DNA of 51,890 bases. Origin: Rhizomicrobium sp. GTDB lineage: Bacteria; Pseudomonadota; Alphaproteobacteria; Micropepsales; Micropepsaceae. The notes below the pieces were generated by a model. The model saw nothing but the letters and a program-made list of their open reading frames with translations, was not told the DNA's origin and did not search any database. Below, one piece after another: positions 51,010 to 51,890 of the stretch. Position numbers and translations under genes: made by a program. Every line of letters starts with the position of its first letter. The first letter of the stretch is position 1. The stretch spans positions 1 through 51,890 of the forward strand of contig JANWJQ010000076.1 of the NCBI GenBank assembly GCA_025451875.1, given 5' to 3'.

Positions 51010-51890
51010 ATGCCGAGAAAGACAGCTTCCGAAATCGGCCCGGACGAGCTTTGGAAAGAGCTGCTGGCCAATATCCTGACAAGGCTGGAGACAACCCCCG
51101 CCGGCCTCAGCGGTGCCGAAGCAGCAACACGGCTTTCGATCTACGGACCTAACGACGCAGCGACCGACAAGCGCTCGCCGCTCTGGCTGCAATTTCTTGC
51201 GCGCTTCCGCAGCCCCTTGGTCATCATTCTGCTTGTCGCCAGCGCGCTGTCGGCCGCGACCGGCGATATCGCAAGCTTTGTCATCGTCGTCTCCATCGTG
51301 ACCGCCAGCATGACCCTCGATTTCGTCCAGGAGGTTCAAGCGCAGAACGCGGTCGATGCCCTGCGGCGCTCCGTTGCCGTCAAAGCGACCGTGCGCCGCA
51401 ACGATGCGGATGTTTCCGTGCCAATCAGTCAACTGGTTCCGGGAGACATCATCGAACTGATCGCGGGCGATCTTGTGCCCGCGGATTCTCGCCTCCTTGA
51501 AAGTCGCGACCTCTTCGTCAATCAAGCGCTTCTCACCGGGGAACCCTATCCGGCGGAGAAGCAAGCCGGCGATGCGGCGCAAGGTTCCGAAAATCCGGCC
51601 GGCGCCTCGAACGCCGTATTTGCCGGCACGTCCGTGATCAGCGGTACCGCGAAGGCGATCGTTTGCCGCACCGGACGAAACTCAGCACTGGGGAATCTGG
51701 CGACAAGCCTGGCCGAAAAGCCGCCGGCTACGGCATTCGTGGTCGGCATCCGCCGTTTCGGTATCCTGATCATGCGTCTTACCGTACTCATGGTGCTGTT
51801 TGTTCTGGTCGTGAACATTTCCTTCCACCGTCCGATCCTTGAATCCCTGATGTTTGCTTTGGCGCTGGCCGTCGGTCTGACGCCGGAGCT
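51010..51890 (+). CDS. Magnesium-type P-type ATPase (MgtA-like), 3' truncated by the window edge
   Basis: About 293 residues are visible. The N-terminal cation-ATPase domain (LETTPAGLSGAEAATRLSIYG) is followed by two membrane helices (FRSPLVIILLVASALSAATG, FVIIVVSIVTASMTLDFVQE), the actuator domain with LLTGEPYPAEK, and two more helices ending in ALALAVGLTPEL, which matches MgtA/MgtB-type pumps. The phosphorylation domain lies outside the window. The ATG at 51010 overlaps nothing but follows the acetate kinase stub stop by 5 bases; a TTG at 51001 is possible. It is likely the last seen gene of the xfp operon. Confidence 0.88.
   Translation, partial: MPRKTASEIGPDELWKELLANILTRLETTPAGLSGAEAATRLSIYGPNDAATDKRSPLWLQFLARFRSPLVIILLVASALSAATGDIASFVIVVSIVTASMTLDFVQEVQAQNAVDALRRSVAVKATVRRNDADVSVPISQLVPGDIIELIAGDLVPADSRLLESRDLFVNQALLTGEPYPAEKQAGDAAQGSENPAGASNAVFAGTSVISGTAKAIVCRTGRNSALGNLATSLAEKPPATAFVVGIRRFGILIMRLTVLMVLFVLVVNISFHRPILESLMFALALAVGLTPE

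Noticed and set aside
1-51890. CRISPR arrays, insertion sequences, integrases, tRNA or rRNA genes
   Set aside because: I looked for repeated spaced units, transposase motifs and RNA gene hallmarks and found none; the repeats present are FixK-type boxes and remnants of duplicated genes.

Overview
The window is 51,890 bases of fairly GC-rich bacterial DNA. It is packed almost wall to wall with genes that fit a low-oxygen and stress island of an alphaproteobacterium. The main evidence for the group is a complete FixL-FixJ-receiver-FixK cascade with alphaproteobacterial features (a haem-type PAS domain, FixJ residues D54/T82/K104, and a FixK without an FNR iron-sulfur cluster). Paralogous universal stress proteins, a DUF4167-like protein and a PatZ-type enzyme agree with this. 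I cannot name a genus. I see no rRNA, tRNA, CRISPR array, insertion sequence or phage gene.

Layout. 1-1661: end of a universal stress protein (USP), a small unknown protein, a quinone reductase and a 45-residue membrane protein. 1802-4462: an ADP-forming acyl-CoA synthetase/GNAT fusion (PatZ type). 4510-7889: the oxygen-sensing cascade fixL, fixJ, a stand-alone receiver and fixK. 7895-10491: two tandem-domain USPs, a small cytochrome c and a flavin-binding protein. 10616-15325: four overlapping genes (PfkB kinase, metallo-beta-lactamase RNase-like protein, large nucleoside/AMP phosphorylase-like protein, PRPP synthase-like protein). 15383-24019: short hypothetical, TPR protein, SDR, MgtC/DUF4010 membrane protein, more USPs, galT, DUF6629, Nudix and nitroreductase. 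24186-30925: Hsp20, zinc alcohol dehydrogenase, APH/P-loop kinase fusion, cell-wall enzymes and a BON protein. 31103-38704: flavin-binding protein, HisKA_2 kinase, FtsH, a three-gene ABC exporter, lipoprotein and ChaB. 38840-44412: PEP synthase, hydrolase, phosphoribosyltransferase, erythromycin-esterase-like protein and a two-helix peptide. 44500-51890: DUF4167-like protein, haemolysin III, eRF1-like protein, copper P-type ATPase, phosphoketolase, an acetate kinase stub and the start of an Mg-type P-type ATPase.

What ties it together. About two dozen copies of a 14-base FNR/FixK-type palindrome (TTGAT-N4-ATCAA and close variants) lie between the genes. Most sit 45-70 bases upstream of a start codon, many at 53-57. 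The reading is that low oxygen acts through FixL/FixJ on fixK, and FixK then switches on nearly every transcription unit here. The products form a survival programme: stress proteins and chaperone/protease, sugar phosphate and nucleotide recycling into phosphoketolase, PEP synthesis, redox enzymes, cation ATPases and envelope remodelling.

The window also contains decayed duplicates that kept their FixK-type promoter: a Nudix/DUF6629 junction now in front of ftsH, and a USP tail in front of the ABC exporter. A 26-codon acetate kinase stub follows phosphoketolase.
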